DNA of 64,000 nt from Siphonodentalium dalli (lineage: Eukaryota > Mollusca > Scaphopoda > Gadilida > Siphonodentaliidae), in the NCBI GenBank assembly GCA_032622095.1, contig CP136066.1:155085152-155149151 (forward strand), written 5' to 3'. Shown one piece after another: positions 1 through 11,764 of the stretch. The position numbers and the translations under genes were made by a program. The notes beneath the pieces are model-generated. The model searched no databases. It was not told the origin of the DNA and saw nothing but the letters and a program-made list of their open reading frames with translations. Each line of letters begins with the position of its first letter. Within the stretch, counting starts at the first letter, position 1.

Positions 1-9
1 CTTAAATAC

Positions 10-288
10 CATTAAAATACAGATATATTACGGAGAGTTATTGCATGCGAACGGAATATATGATAGATTGGAATAAGATTAACTGATATTTAGGTGATTT
101 ATACTGGTATTAAACAAATTAGACGAGTAAAATGTGAACGATTTCTTATTAGACAGCGGAGTGGTAATAGCATGGCTACGGGAAGAACTAAACTAACGAG
201 TTTTTAAAGATGAATATAATTAAGAATAAAAGTAGTTTAAGAATCAAAACAACATAAGTTTAGTAAAACGTAGCCACGTTACACCACC
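10..288 (+). repeat. Dispersed repeat, copy 1 (direct repeat left of the viral insertion)
   Basis: This stretch is nearly identical to 3110..3350 plus 5028..5057, where the second copy is split by a 1.67-kb transposon. Only a few substitutions are visible. The two copies lie in the same orientation and bracket the viral polymerase insertion. No coding content is seen. It runs off the window start, so the true unit may be longer. Bases 289..371 after it show nothing recognisable. Confidence 0.85.
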
Positions 289-371
289 CCCTACCGAAGA
301 AGAAACTGGTTCACCTGGACCTTAATAAAGAAATTGCTTAATGTACACCAATAATGTTCACAAGTTATTCC

Positions 372-2316
372 TCATGGCGCATACTCAAGTCCAGCGGCTC
401 CTCCTGTATGTCGCCCCTTCCGATGGTTACCTCTTCCCGACATGAACACGCCCACTGACTGCGTCTCTGCTGACGTCATCGTTGGGCTACTCATAGGGTC
501 CGTTCCTGTTGAGACAGCTTCTGTAATGGATGGGTCCCGCGTCCAGTAATCCACCAACTGGTACACTCTTCATTTCTCTTAACGTGTCAGGGTCCTGACC
601 ACACAAGATCATTTGAGATATGCATCTTATGCCTAAAAGCAATAATCCTTGGAGATGCATCGTATAGTCATCTTTGCTGGCTGCATACTTATCTAAGGTG
701 TTGGTGCTAAAATATATGTGACTGGTTATGTTGGGTCTTCCTAAAGTCAACGCCTCATTCTTCTGGAGAGGACTATTGTATCTATGAAGAATAGAACCTG
801 ACATTACAGTTCCAGCAAGATCTTCCATATATTTCAAGGTAACATCTGTTCTGGCACTAATCAAGGACTCAAAGAGAGGGAGGACTTCTTCATTACTCAC
901 CCATTCACATATAGTAGCAAGTCGAGCTATCCCTTTTGCAGCAGGTTCATTCCTGGATAAGCCGGAAAGTGGAGAGGTCTTCTTCTCTCTTGTTCTAGAT
1001 CCTATATAGATATTATGTGGTCCCATGGTGGTATGAAATTCACTTGAAACACTAGATGTCTTTGTGTCAGTATTCAAAGGGCAAAGTTTCAGATGAATAA
1101 AACCTTTCTTACCTTCTTCACAATCAGAACAAACTCCGTCTTTAACCAGAATAAGTTTTGATTGCTCTAAGGGATGAGGACATGTGATACCTTCTATAGG
1201 AGAACAGTCAGACAAGGGGAACCAGCTTCTATTTCTTAAATACTCACTTAGTATATAGGAACAGCAGTTGGCAACAATATCATTATCTGGAGAAATTGCT
1301 TTGATTCCAGAATACAATGAGAGGAGATGTTTTATTTGTCCCTTTTCGCTATTCTGAACCTTAGATAACAATGAACTTCCAAATCCAAAATTGTCTTTCT
1401 GTGTAACATTTTAGAGAGTTCTAACATTACACAATTGGGATATCACCCCACTCCTAACTCCTGGAGGACTCTCCTTGTAGATCTCAGCTATCACTTGCGG
1501 ATAATAAGGTCTCAAGTTCTGAAGATATTGTACCAATACCTCCTCTTCATGATCCATGTTCTCATCAAACATGTAAGAAAGTTCCTTGTTGTTGCATAAG
1601 CTGGGGACTATGTCCTGAATAAACCGTTTTATGATATTGCTACAGTTTGCTGGGTTTTTGAAGTTCACAGAGCAAGGACTCTCGAGCAATCTAAGGAAAT
1701 CGACCTTCTTTTCTATTCTATCTACATCTAAAAAATATTGAAGAATTCGGGCTGACAACATATCTCCTTTGTCCACATGTTTTATCAACAGAGAAAGATA
1801 AGAAGTGATGGGATCGGGATGTCCCCTATAGAGCATATCAGTAAAACAGAGAACGGGAAGCCCTGTAAACTCCCCAGATATCCTTAATATAATCAAGAAG
1901 AAATCATCTGGAATTCTATTGAGGGTCCTCCAAGGAGTTTGCTCTAGTAATGGAAGCCCTAAAATGATGGACCAACGGAGATCCTTGATGATAATGAGAA
2001 TTGTTTCACTAAGTGCTAATAGGTATGGTATTCCTGCATCAAATGTTTTATGCGCTACTGACTGTGCTGCTGTGAAGACAGTAGATATTTTACTGTACAA
2101 TGTTGGATAAACTTCACTCACCTCCGGTATTAGCCTGGAAATCCTCTTGAGCATTTGACTACAGAAAGCACCATTGACAATGCATTCTTTGCAATACACT
2201 AAATAATGAGAGCTTCTAAAACTTTCCAAAGGATTGCAAACAAGACCTATGGTGTAACGCTGGTTGGGTTTGGTTGATAATATGTGGTCGAGCGGTCTAT
2301 TTGTATATCTATATCA
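372..2316 (-). pseudogene. L: Endogenous mononegavirus-like L (RNA-dependent RNA polymerase) fragment, broken
   Basis: Two same-frame reading blocks (2229..1414 and 1371..487) resemble the part of a non-segmented negative-strand RNA virus L protein that follows the GDN catalytic motif and runs into the capping (PRNTase) domain. Visible landmarks are a block like the family's PDP(V/I)T motif (GHPDPITSYLS), the RTL block at the polymerase/cap boundary, GSRTREK at residues 124-130 of the second block, and the PRNTase HR motif (SGSILHRYNS, H196-R197) followed by the usual HI-FSTNTL stretch. An in-frame TAA at 1411..1413 splits the blocks. A frameshift near 560-570 appears to move the 3' end into another frame (566..372). 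Similarity starts about 2260 and the frame closes at 2314..2316, so the polymerase motifs A-C are absent. It is a non-functional genomic fossil. The viral family (borna-, lispi-, chu-like) cannot be decided by eye. Confidence 0.85.
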
Positions 2317-3109
2317 ACCCAACTGCGTTATATATTTCTCTGTTCAAATCTGGATCATGTCCTGGTAGCCTTTGGTCTCCAGGTCTCTGGTGATGTGTTT
2401 ATATGGCACAGGGTACTAACGACTCGTAACAATGAGTACAAGTTCACGATCTGATTTATTCATTCATAGTGATCACAATTATCCAGAAAGCAACATTCAT
2501 AATGGTGATTAAATGTCTATAATTATGAATGATATGAAATTATCAATTCTCTAATCTCATACTATAGCCAATGACTGGCTTAAATACCAGGTAATTATCC
2601 ATTCAATGTACTGCAACTGTTATGCTTGAAAACCCCTTGAAATGATACTTTCAGTCTTTCCCAATCCTGGGTCATAAAATATCTCTTTAATAATTATAAA
2701 TAATTATTATTCTCCATGATTCTTTTATCATTTATGGCATTGGGTCGGGTTTAGCACCGATCTTGTTATGGTATCCTGTACGTTGCAAATTACCTTTATT
2801 ATATAAAGTGAAAATAGTATTGAGTAAACGAGCGATAATTCTGTAGACTATTCCAGTTAGACGTTTGAATGTGATCTGACCGTTGGGTTGGGTCGCATTG
2901 GCTTAAATACCAAGGCGACCCTTTCCCAGAATGCAACGTAAAGCGACCCCATAACACGACCCGATGGCCGGAAACCGATAAACTGTTGACATGCTTCCAT
3001 GGCAACCACGTGCTTTTAAGAACGGCATTGACCGGAAGAAGCATGTCACCAGCGAAGATAGGAAATGTAAATAAATGATTACGGATGAAATGAATGATGA
3101 ATCACATTA
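2317..3109. other. Non-coding AT-rich stretch between the viral fragment and repeat copy 2
   Basis: No gene is supported. The phrase GGCTTAAATACC occurs at about 2578 and 2902 and, without the leading GG, at the very start of the window, which hints at a repeated unit whose borders are not resolved. No poly-A tail marking a retro-insertion of the viral fragment was seen. Confidence 0.5.
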
Positions 3110-3350
3110 AAATACAGATATATTACGGAGAGTTATTGCATGCGAACGGAATATATGATAGATTGGAATAAGATTAACTGATATTTAGGTGATTTATACT
3201 GGTAATAAACAAATTAGACGAGTAAAATGTGAACTATTTCTTATTAGACAGCGGAGTGGTAATAGCATGGCTACGGGAAGAACTAAACTAACGAGTTTTT
3301 AAAGATGAATATAATTAAGAATAAAAGTAGTTTAATAACCAAAACAACAT
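3110..3350 (+). repeat. Dispersed repeat, copy 2 (split; continues at 5028)
   Basis: Matches 10..253 base for base apart from a few substitutions. The remaining ~30 bp (AAGTTTAGTAAAACGTAGCC onward) reappear at 5028..5057, after the inserted TIR transposon. Together with copy 1 it provides a filled and an empty version of the same site. Confidence 0.85.
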
Positions 3351-5024
3351 GGCCGGATTCGTCATCTCAGGTTTAAACCTCCGAGTTTAAACCTGTTTTA
3401 AACCTACATTGGCGGTCCAGCCAAACCGGGTCTAAGGGGGCGTTTTTGTCGTTCAGTTTCCAGCTAATTGACAACTCGAGTCGGTGATATGAGCAAGCAG
3501 TCAACTACCCTCTTACCAATCGGACAAAAAGACGATATAATGGTTATTGACATGTCATAAATGATCGCGAACACGTGCACGCTCAATGGATTTATTCATT
3601 GAGAAATGAGTATCGCTCCTGGACCATTAATCCGATCTCTTTGTGGGTTTAAATCATCTGACAAAGGGCATGTCTATCAGCACGAGTTTCGCGCGCTGTT
3701 TATCACTTTGTTTGTGATAGATTTTCTACACGATGCTTTACCCGCAAAGACAAACTTTGGTGTATTTGCATTTATATATGTATATATTAAAGGGTATAGG
3801 AGCTGTATATCTGTATGTCCGTTTGTCTGTTCGCAACTGGTCTACACTTGAACTGATTTGAAAATAAGAGTAAGGTGTTGTATCTAACAAGAAACAATAT
3901 TTAAAATATATATTGATAACGTTTTGTTTTAAATTGAATTAAATATTAATTAAATAATTAAAATGTTCAAATGATCAAAAGTGCGTAAATTTGACGCAGG
4001 CTCCTTTCGCACGAAGGGGCCACAGGCCACTCTGACGCTGAATAAACTCTCCATAATAGGGTCAATACTGGACCAAGAGGTCAGGCAAGTAAAAGCAATT
4101 TGCTTATGAGTGCACACCAGAAGCGGCATCTGAACTGTTTGAAGTGGGCAACCATATTGCATGCGTTGCTTTTTTCAATATAATAAATTTTCCGTCGTGC
4201 AGAATATCAAAAAGTTCCCAGGTTTTTAACGGTGGAATATTATAGGAATTTATGGGCGGAGCCAGAGTAGAGCTTTGTGACATGATCTACATCAAAATAT
4301 GTTATCAAATTTGACTCGTATTAGGATTGCAAACTATGTGTATAGCATATCTGGGCATGGAGTAGCATGGTTTTGGTGCCAAATTAAAACGTTGAACCTT
4401 TCAAATGAATTCGTAGAAAACACTAGTATTTGTGATTGCCACAAGCCAACAAAAAAAAGAACACACAATTGCAAGGTCGCCAGTCGGCCGCCGCCACTTA
4501 GACACGCCCCCACTCGAGATAATTTACAGCTCCACCCTTTGATTGATTGTTGACAATTCTAAACCGCGATGAAGAAAAGACGGATTCGTCATCTCAAGTT
4601 TAGCCTCGGTAAAGCTGGTTTAGCTGGACCACCGAATTAGATGGTTTAGTTGCCGGTTTAAGCTTATAAAACGCAAAACAAATTTTCGAAATGGACAAAA
4701 ACTTATCCCCATATGCTTTATAGGTGTGAGTGCTTCTCGCTTATAAATTTCCAATCAAAATATGGTCGCTGTCGTAATTATTGATTTTCGCAATCAATAA
4801 AATTAGGCGGTCCGCATTAGGAAAGTACGATTATTTATCTCGACGATACAGAGACATTACTGCTAAACCACTGGTCTGGCTAGACCAGGTTTAAACCAGA
4901 GATGACGAATGCGTCACTTAGACCTGCGGTCGCGGGTTTAAACCACGGATTTTGCTGACTCACGGCGGTTTAAACCTAGAGGTTTACGTAGACCAGGTTT
5001 AAACCTGAGATGACGAATCGGGCC
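3351..5024. mobile_element. Non-autonomous TIR transposon, Harbinger-like by termini and 3-bp TSD
   Basis: The left end starts GGCCGGATTCGTCATCTC and the reverse complement of the right end starts GGCCCGATTCGTCATCTC; both continue with AGGTTTAAACCT. The trinucleotide CAT flanks it on both sides (3348..3350 and 5025..5027) and occurs once in the empty paralogous site near 250. Palindromic GGTTTAAACC-type motifs recur just inside both ends and could be transposase-binding sites. Termini beginning GGCC with a 3-bp duplication fit PIF/Harbinger; an AT duplication, as in ISL2EU, is the alternative reading. No transposase is encoded, so it would have moved in trans. It contains a nested relative at 4579..4915. 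Confidence 0.8.
4579..4915. mobile_element. Nested MITE sharing the outer element's terminal motif
   Basis: Begins GACGGATTCGTCATCTC and ends with the inverted form (GAGATGACGAATGCGTC), so it carries the same GATTCGTCATCTC core as the surrounding 1.67-kb element but has its own AGTTTAGCC-type interior. About 337 bp and non-coding. No clear target duplication was found. It could be a nested insertion or an internal duplication of the ends. Confidence 0.6.
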
Positions 5025-5057
5025 CATAAGTTTAGTAAAACGTAGCCACGTTACAAC

Positions 5058-6015
5058 GTTCTGCGCGAAAAATTGAAAATGGGTATTTTTAATACTGTGG
5101 AAAGTATTTTTCAGAGCATATGAAACCGGCATATCGATAGTTCGTGTATTTGTCAACATATATTATACCTCCTTCCAAATTGCGTACATATGTCAGCCTG
5201 TTCTCGCTGAAATAACTTCATATCTATTGAACCTATTCCATAGGGCTGAAATATGTTCGCATTGGCTTTATTTAGATGTGAAATAAACCCAATATGGGCC
5301 TAAACGCTGGTTATTAAAACAGCCAGATGTGGGGGACTATTTCAAAATGAAATAAGCCGCACTGCACTTATTTTAGCTGGAAAATAACAAGAATAAAAAA
5401 ACTTACGACTTGACGAATGTACACTTAAATGGAATAAGTACACTATGGGTTTAGTTCAGAATAAAATAACTCCAATATCAACCTATCTGAATATTTTGGT
5501 ACAATATGAAGCTATTATTACGACGAGGATATGTTTGATTCATTCGTCTAACTAATTTTTTTCTTTTCCAACAAAGAAACGTATTACCCTAATAATAAAG
5601 CGACATGGACAAAGACACCATATTGTATCGTATACCAAAATCGTATACTAATCGTATACTAAAATATAACCACTATTTATGTATTTCCTATCAAACCAAT
5701 AACCTGCCTGGATGGATGAAAACATTCCTCGCGTAAATGGGCGAAGGATTATATTGGGATTGATTACGAAATCCTACTGTCAACTGTTTTTCAAAGAATT
5801 TGTTCCTGCTTTGACCACCGATAATACACGTGGAAGCGCCCTTAAAAGCCGATACCAACTATTATTCGGCCCTACTACCTCGTCAACCATGAGCGAGCAT
5901 TATGCTGTTGGACTCTTAGATTTACAAGGCGGAGCTACCCCCCCCCCCCACATCCACATGCGGTATAGGTTGCATCGGGACATCAGGCGTGTGGCATCCA
6001 AATTTATTTTTGTAC
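5058..6015 (+). repeat. ~0.95-kb dispersed repeat, copy A
   Basis: From about 5093 this matches 46828..47712 in the same orientation with scattered changes, from the TTTTTCAGAGCATATG block to the CGTGTGGCATCCAAAT block. A short third copy of its left edge is at 48557..48625. The first bases continue directly from the split repeat that ends near 5057, so the two may be one family. The 104-codon open frame inside (5712..6026) is a by-product: its counterpart in copy B is altered and has no family match. Confidence 0.8.
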
Positions 6016-7200
6016 TTATTTTGTAGATCTCACCATGCTGGTTGCAGAACCGAAACCTTTTTCAGATTCGTCAAATATATTTTGAGTTATGGACATTTTT
6101 GTACCCCAAAAATGGGTCTTTTTTAAGATTTCCGGGTCCCTAATTTCGCCATATTGTCAAAATAGGCTAAAAAGCAGATAGGGTCGATTATTTTTTTAAA
6201 TACACAATAGTTTTGGGTTTTTTTCACAAAATAAGTGGTTAACATACTGGGTAGAGCACAATAATACATTATTTCGTACTTTATGGTCAAGAACGAAAAA
6301 AAATCTGCCGATGAAATGTGTGTTCCGTAACATGGACTTAGTCAAATTTGGCTTTGTGGCATGGGGTTATGTGACGAAATGCTATATTTGAGGTCTGGTA
6401 ACTCAGTAAATTGATATCCATACATCTTGATGTTTTCACAACATATTCTATATGTTAGACTAACTATATTGTGAGAAAATTTCTATTATTGGATGCAAAA
6501 TATTTTCGTTATGGCCCTATGGGTTATTGAAATTCTCTTATTTTCAAAAATGTCGGGGTTTTTTTTGGGCATTTTTGCCATTTTACTTGTTTTTTTGTGT
6601 ATAAAAAATAAAAAAGTTATCTTCAGTTGTTAAAACTAGTTGAACTTTCATCTGAAAACATATTTTAGTTGAAACTAAGACATATTGTTGATTATTCTAT
6701 TGTAAGTTTATGGTTTTCACCCCTTTTTGTTGTCAACTGACCCCAAATTTGACTGCTGGTATAGGGGTAGGGCAAATCAGAAAAATCATCCATGTTCTAA
6801 TATTAGATATATTGGAGACAAAGGGTTGGTTTTTTTTATGCTTGGTTACACTATTATTGTTTTATATAAAACATACTAAACATTATCTCATGTTTATTTG
6901 GATTTTTAAGGCTATATGATCAGTATATGATGTTGAAAAGTAGCCAAAACACCAAATTGCCATTTCGCGTCCGAATCGGAGTAAAATTTGTCATAACTTG
7001 GAGACCGTACATCGAAAATGGATGTGGTATGGTTCGTTAGGTAGTAAAATGTATGCTTGGTTTGTTTATTACAAAGCATTATGCTTTGTGATTTAATATT
7101 TATAAGTTATTCTCATTAATCTTACCCTCCCCCTATATTTTGCAATATCATCAAATATCGTTGGTACACCGAGAGTGACATACAAGTGACCATGGTTCAG
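6016..7200. other. AT-rich non-coding stretch
   Basis: Long T-runs and A/T-rich sequence without coding signal or recognised element ends. Nothing further can be supported. Confidence 0.6.
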
Positions 7201-7207
7201 AAGACAA

Positions 7208-7745
7208 CCCTTACCATCTCTCCGGGGGGAAATAACACAGCAGATAGATTGTTTAGTATATATTTTGATATTTAGAAATATTTACATCGAGATGATAGAA
7301 AGTACGAACCTAATCGTAACGTTAAGTTTGATTGGTTAGTTTAAATGGGTTAGGGTGTGTGGCTTCCAACCTCCCCTTACAGCCACAGCCTTACCACCTC
7401 TCAGGGGAAGAAAAACAACACTTCAAATACATGATTGTTTAATATATATTTTTGATATTTAGAAATATTTACATCGAGATGATACGAAAGTATGAACTTC
7501 TACAATTACTCCACCTAATCGCAACGTTAACTTTGATTGGTTAGTTTAAATGGGTTAGCGTGTGTGGCCTCCAACCTCCCCTTACAGCCACAGCCTTACC
7601 ATCTCTCGGGGGAACAAAAACAACACTTCACATATGTAATTGTTTAATATATATTTTCGATATTTAGAATTTACATCGAGATGATACGAAAGTACGAACC
7701 TTTACAATTACTCCACCTAATTGCAACGTTAACTTTGATTGGTTA
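7208..7745 (+). repeat. Tandem repeat, about three ~180-205-bp units
   Basis: The block CTTACCA(T/C)CTCTC ... GATATTTAGAAATATTTACATCGAGATGATA ... AACTTTGATTGGTTA recurs starting near 7208, 7388 and 7594. Units differ by small indels, as in an ageing satellite. No coding content. 7746..7871 holds nothing recognisable. Confidence 0.85.
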
Positions 7746-7871
7746 ATCAACAAGAACCATCTTATTATAATATATTGGAATCATGATAATCATTGACATA
7801 ATTTAAAGAATTGTTAATATTACCAGCAGAACAATCAAACATTACAGCCTACATAACCCGTACCACTTATC

Positions 7872-8300
7872 AACTGAAGTTTTCACCTGGTATAGCCTGG
7901 AACACTCTTGCTGACCAATGTTACTCACTAACGTTGCTCTGAGAGAAATGTTCTCTACTTATAAAATTTAACATCTACATGTACACCTACATGTATATAC
8001 TAAACAACAAGTTTGTTAGAAATCATTGGAATCATCAATATCATCAACAGCGAAACAAATATATGGTACAGCTTACATACCTATTATCAACACAAGTTTT
8101 CACCTGGTATAGCCTGGAAAACCCTTGCTGACCAAGGTTACTCACTAATGTTGCCCTGAAAGAAATGTTCCCTACTTATAAAATTTAACATCTACATATA
8201 TACATGTACATCTACATGTATATAATAAACAACAAGTTTGTTAGAAATAAATGGAATCATCAACACCTGAACAAATATATGGTACAGCTTACATGTCACA
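7872..8300 (+). repeat. Tandem repeat, two ~215-bp units plus a remnant at 8745..8806
   Basis: The segment TTTTCACCTGGTATAGCCTGGAA ... AACAACAAGTTTGTTAGAAAT ... ATGGTACAGCTTACAT occurs from about 7879 and again from about 8097. A third partial copy lies at 8745..8806, cut off where the LINE fragment begins. Non-coding. A C-homopolymer lies near 8325. Confidence 0.85.
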
Positions 8301-8412
8301 GGGCTTGAAACAAACTCTGTATTTGCCCCCCCCCCCCACCTTGCACTATCCTTATGTGCCATCTCTATTAAGTTATGGTCAAATATAAGAGACAATGGGA
8401 AACGTACCATAT

Positions 8413-8589
8413 TTACCCTTTCATGACGGGAGCTGCACTGGTACAGCATTAAAGATCGTGTGCCTGTGCATTCTCTTATATATACAAATTTCCCATTGGG
8501 AGCATCGCATATATACGAGAATGCAGTGGCTCACAAGATCAAGGTAAATATTGTTAGGCCAACGTATTCTCCAGTCATGGGAGGGTTAA
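8413..8589. mobile_element. piggyBac-like MITE (ACCCTTTCATGACGGGAGC family), copy 1
   Basis: The left end reads TTACCCTTTCATGACGGGAGC and the right end is its rough inverse (...CATGGGAGGGTTAA). The interior shares the TCAAGGTAAATATTGTTAGGCCAA block with the copy at 22705..22957. The TTAA-type border suggests piggyBac mobilisation, though here the left TTAA has decayed. Confidence 0.5.
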
Positions 8590-8806
8590 TGTGGAGCAGG
8601 TGCGTATATAGGGATGGCGCATAAGGTTAGTGTATGCGGCAGCAGACACCGTCACACGCCCCTGTATTATAAAATATAATATCTACATGTATATCAACAA
8701 GGGCAAGTTCCTTAAAAATCAATGGAATCATCAACAGCCTCTTATCAACAAAAGTGTTCACCTGGTATAGCCTGTAAAATCCTTGCTGACCAAGGTTACT
8801 CACGGC

Positions 8807-9512
8807 TGTCTTCGGGTTGTCTGCCAACTTCTGACACGTTAGTTTTTTGCCACCAGCTGAAAGTGAAAAGACATTATTTGCATTCTTACATTAGAAGAAT
8901 CAACCTGTTATTGAATAACTGTGCTCGGCTTATTGGGAACGTTTCGAAGTTTGACCAAATAACACGAGTTCTAATTCATAATCACATAATGACGTTCGAA
9001 TTCAGGATGCAGTTTAAATGTGCTGTGATCGTTTTTAAATCCCTCAGAAAACAAGTACCGTCATACATAACAGACATGTTTATCCTGAAATCGTGTGACA
9101 GAGTTACCCGTTCAAGTGCGTGTGGTCTAGACCTAACCAACACCAGGAAACCAGACGGACGTTATGGTGAAAAATGCTTCCAAGAGACATCTATCCAGAT
9201 TTGGAATGGACTACCGTTAAAGATTAGACGTTCAAAAACAACCTCCGAATTTAAGAAAAAACTGAAAACCCATCTTTTCAAAAAATGTTTCAATTTATAG
9301 ATCGTTATGTTTGGAAATCTTATTGCAGTTGTTATTTCAATACACACCGTTGTTAAAGTTATAATTTATTCTTTTATCTTAATTTAATAGTAGTAGGCCT
9401 ATTGTTTGTATTTTTTTTTATAGTTTTATGTGTTTTTATTGTATTTACTTGTAAAGCGCATTGGAACAATATGTAGAATGCGTTTCTTAAATGTAAATAA
9501 TAATAATAATAA
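8807..9512 (+). mobile_element. 5'-truncated LINE (CR1/L2-like) 3' end
   Basis: The open frame ending at 9300 carries the usual C-terminal tail of CR1/L2-type LINE ORF2: NNCARLIGNVSKFDQIT, a later CFQETSIQIWNGLPLKIR (the family's AP-WNSLP-IR block) and FKKKLKTHLFKK near the end. The reverse transcriptase and endonuclease are absent. Downstream of the stop is a short 3' region and a terminal TAA microsatellite (about 9496..9512), the usual tail of this LINE group. The 5' junction abuts the tandem repeat at 8806. This copy is dead by truncation. Confidence 0.85.
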
Positions 9513-9519
9513 TTACCAC

Positions 9520-9758
9520 CTGAAACGCCTAAACTTCAACTGCACCTCCAAGTGTCGCCTTCTCTCAGCATCTGTCTTCAGCGCTGCCATCTTTCTGTCG
9601 ACATCCTCAGCAATCCTCTGCAGCCCACCGCATCTCTCCAGCTCTCTGACTAGGGTCTCCTTCACGGTCTGTCGACTCTCTTTTGCTGCAGCAGCCTCTT
9701 CCTTAGATGAACGGCTGGCAAGTCGCTTCTGTTGAATGACAATCCGTCTCTGTACAAA
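9520..9758 (-). CDS. Possible internal exon of a coiled-coil protein (unknown)
   Basis: On the minus strand a TTTCAG acceptor (bases 9761..9759) opens a frame of about 79 residues without a stop, ending at CAG|GTGG near 9519. The residues are highly charged and helix-prone: RSSKEEAAAAKESR near the start and DRKMAALKTDAERRRHLEV near the end. Base composition is clearly more GC-rich than the surroundings, as expected for an exon. A LINE tail sits only a few bases past the putative donor. I do not recognise the family. It may be a host exon or one carried by a transposon; flanking exons were not found. Confidence 0.4.
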
Positions 9759-10342
9759 CTGAAATTAACGTTACAAGTGCAAGTTGCAGTAATACATAAA
9801 TAGAACGACAAGTGTGTTAAATGATTTGTTGATATGACAGGAGTGCTCATGGATTTATTTAGGTGTCCTCAGGGTCAGGTATCCCGCCCCATTCCCAATG
9901 GGGAAAAAAGCACATTTATTCCCAATTTTCAACCACCAAATTCCCAATTGCAGGCAGGTATATAATATCATCGGGTTTATTGAATAATTATCAAATTTTT
10001 TCCGACGTTTTGTATACTCGTTTACCCGTAGTAAATCAGCGACATCGGGACCCCGCATCGTATAATGTACACGCGGCGACCTAACTATTAGCTTAACATG
10101 CGAATTACCTCCCCTCTACCACTCAGCGCATTTATGAAAGAGGGAGGATACCTCTAAATAAATTGCTGATTTTATAAAACACGTGTATAGTAAATACTTG
10201 TCATGTCGCACAATTCAAAATAGTACGTGAAAAAAACGAACAAAGCGGGAAACAAGCCGGAGCAGACTATCAAAGTTTCTGCGACGCGATACGGCCGCGA
10301 TAGTTAACCATTCCGCCGCCACCGAGACAATTTCGTCAAAAA
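9759..10342. other. Intergenic stretch left of the hAT gene
   Basis: No coding signal is supported. Around 10310..10410 the phrase CCGCCACCGAGA and its inverse TCTCGGTGGCGG form a small inverted pair overlapping the start of the hAT reading frame. The terminal repeats of the hAT element should lie in this region but were not identified. Confidence 0.45.
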
Positions 10343-11764
10343 ATGATAGTTCTTCTGTGTCAGGCTGACAATTTTGAGAAAACTATCTCGGTGGCGGCAA
10401 ATTCTGAACAGCCAGACAGTGATTCTGATACCGGCGAAATGGAGCATAGGCCTACATGTAGCGCGAATACTGAACGTGGATACGGCGACCACAGGTTATT
10501 TTCCGCAGAGAAATACGAACGGGAGTACATGTGGTTGTACTGAACTTTCACGAAAGCTGGATATGTATGCAAATACTGCGAAATGTTTGCATCTGTGCAA
10601 ACTCCAGGTATTCCTCGTTCGTTTGTTGAGGAAAGTGTTGCATTGGGAGATCATCCAAAACGCAAATTGGACAAACACGAAAACAGTTATCGTCACCAGA
10701 AGGCACTAGGCATTTATCAGAATAAGAAATGTGATGACAACAAACCAAAGGCATTATCAAAGTTGTGGAATAAAATCGCCGAGGCTAATGAGCAAAAAGA
10801 TGAACAGAGAAGAAAAGATAACTGTGAATATCTGAAAACTCTAATTCAAAGTGAATATTTCTTAATAAGAAAAAAATGGGCGTTCACAGAAAACCTAGAG
10901 GACTTAGTTTTATTTTTGAAGGCTGTGGAAACGCCACAAAATGTTAATTACCTGAATAATGACCCATCCGATACTTACCTCTCTTCTACATCTGCTTCCG
11001 AGTTTCTCCAGTGCATCAGTATTAAACTTGAAAAAGATATACTGACATCGTTGCGCAAGGCCAGTGAGTTTTCACTGCTCGCTGATGAAAGTACGGATGA
11101 GGCAAATCGTACACAGCTTTCAAAGGGAGTTGACATTAACAAGATTAAGTTTGTCGCATTCGATGGAACAAACACTATGAGTGGCACGAAAACCGGGTTA
11201 CAACGCAGACTTAAGAATGATTCACCGCATGCCATATACATTAATTGCAGGAACCACCGCTTAGCACTGTGTATTAAACATTTAATTGCGAAGCCACAGT
11301 CTGCGTACACAGTTATGAATGATGTAGATACTATTCTACTTTCTATTTGGAAAATATTTGAATATTCACCTCAAAGCTTTCACATCTTTATTGCAATGCA
11401 GGAAGTTTATGGTAAAAAAAAAAACACTATTTTAAAGGCTGTTCCAACACGTTGGCTGTCACATTATGGTGCATGTGTGCATGTGATTGAACGATTTGTT
11501 ACCATAATTGACACTCTGGATGCCATATATTCTGCCTTTGTGACATTATAAAACCAGTCCAGATTCTCAGCAGTTATTTACAGGTGCATTATGTTGACTT
11601 TCCCCGAGTCAGTCACCATGTCACTCTTTGTACGGATAAACTACATAAGCTGCTATTTGATCTAGAGACATGTAAACAAAGTAGTACAGACAATTCTGCC
11701 TCATCACTGTACTTCGCTAAGTGTCAAACATTGTTTGGTGAGGTGGATGACCGAGTGGACTTAG
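10343..11764 (+). pseudogene. hAT transposase (ZNF862-like), N-terminal and central part, broken
   Basis: The frame starts near 10343 and is stopped by TGA at 10541..10543, then continues in the same frame to 11551. Right after the stop comes a TTF-type zinc-finger pattern (GYVCKYCEMF, later HENSYRHQ). The central part has the hAT landmarks LLADESTDEANRTQLS, FVAFDGTNTMSGTKTGLQRR, YINCRNHRLALC and ILKAVPTRWLSH. The piece normally between the first two is missing, so there is an internal deletion. After a stop at 11551 the similarity goes on in another frame (11584..11764), ending where a LINE has inserted. The missing C-terminal part resumes at about 14710 and again at 34693. A non-autonomous relic that now serves as the host site for two later insertions. 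Confidence 0.85.

Noticed and set aside
10..3350. Direct repeats as LTRs of a retrovirus-like element around the polymerase
   Set aside because: No TG...CA ends, primer site, gag/pol or integrase; the viral fragment resembles a negative-strand virus L protein, which has no LTRs.
5712..6026. 104-codon open frame conserved in part at 47472..47702
   Set aside because: The two versions share only the repeat's sequence, differ in frame ends, and contain a poly-C run; no coding signature.
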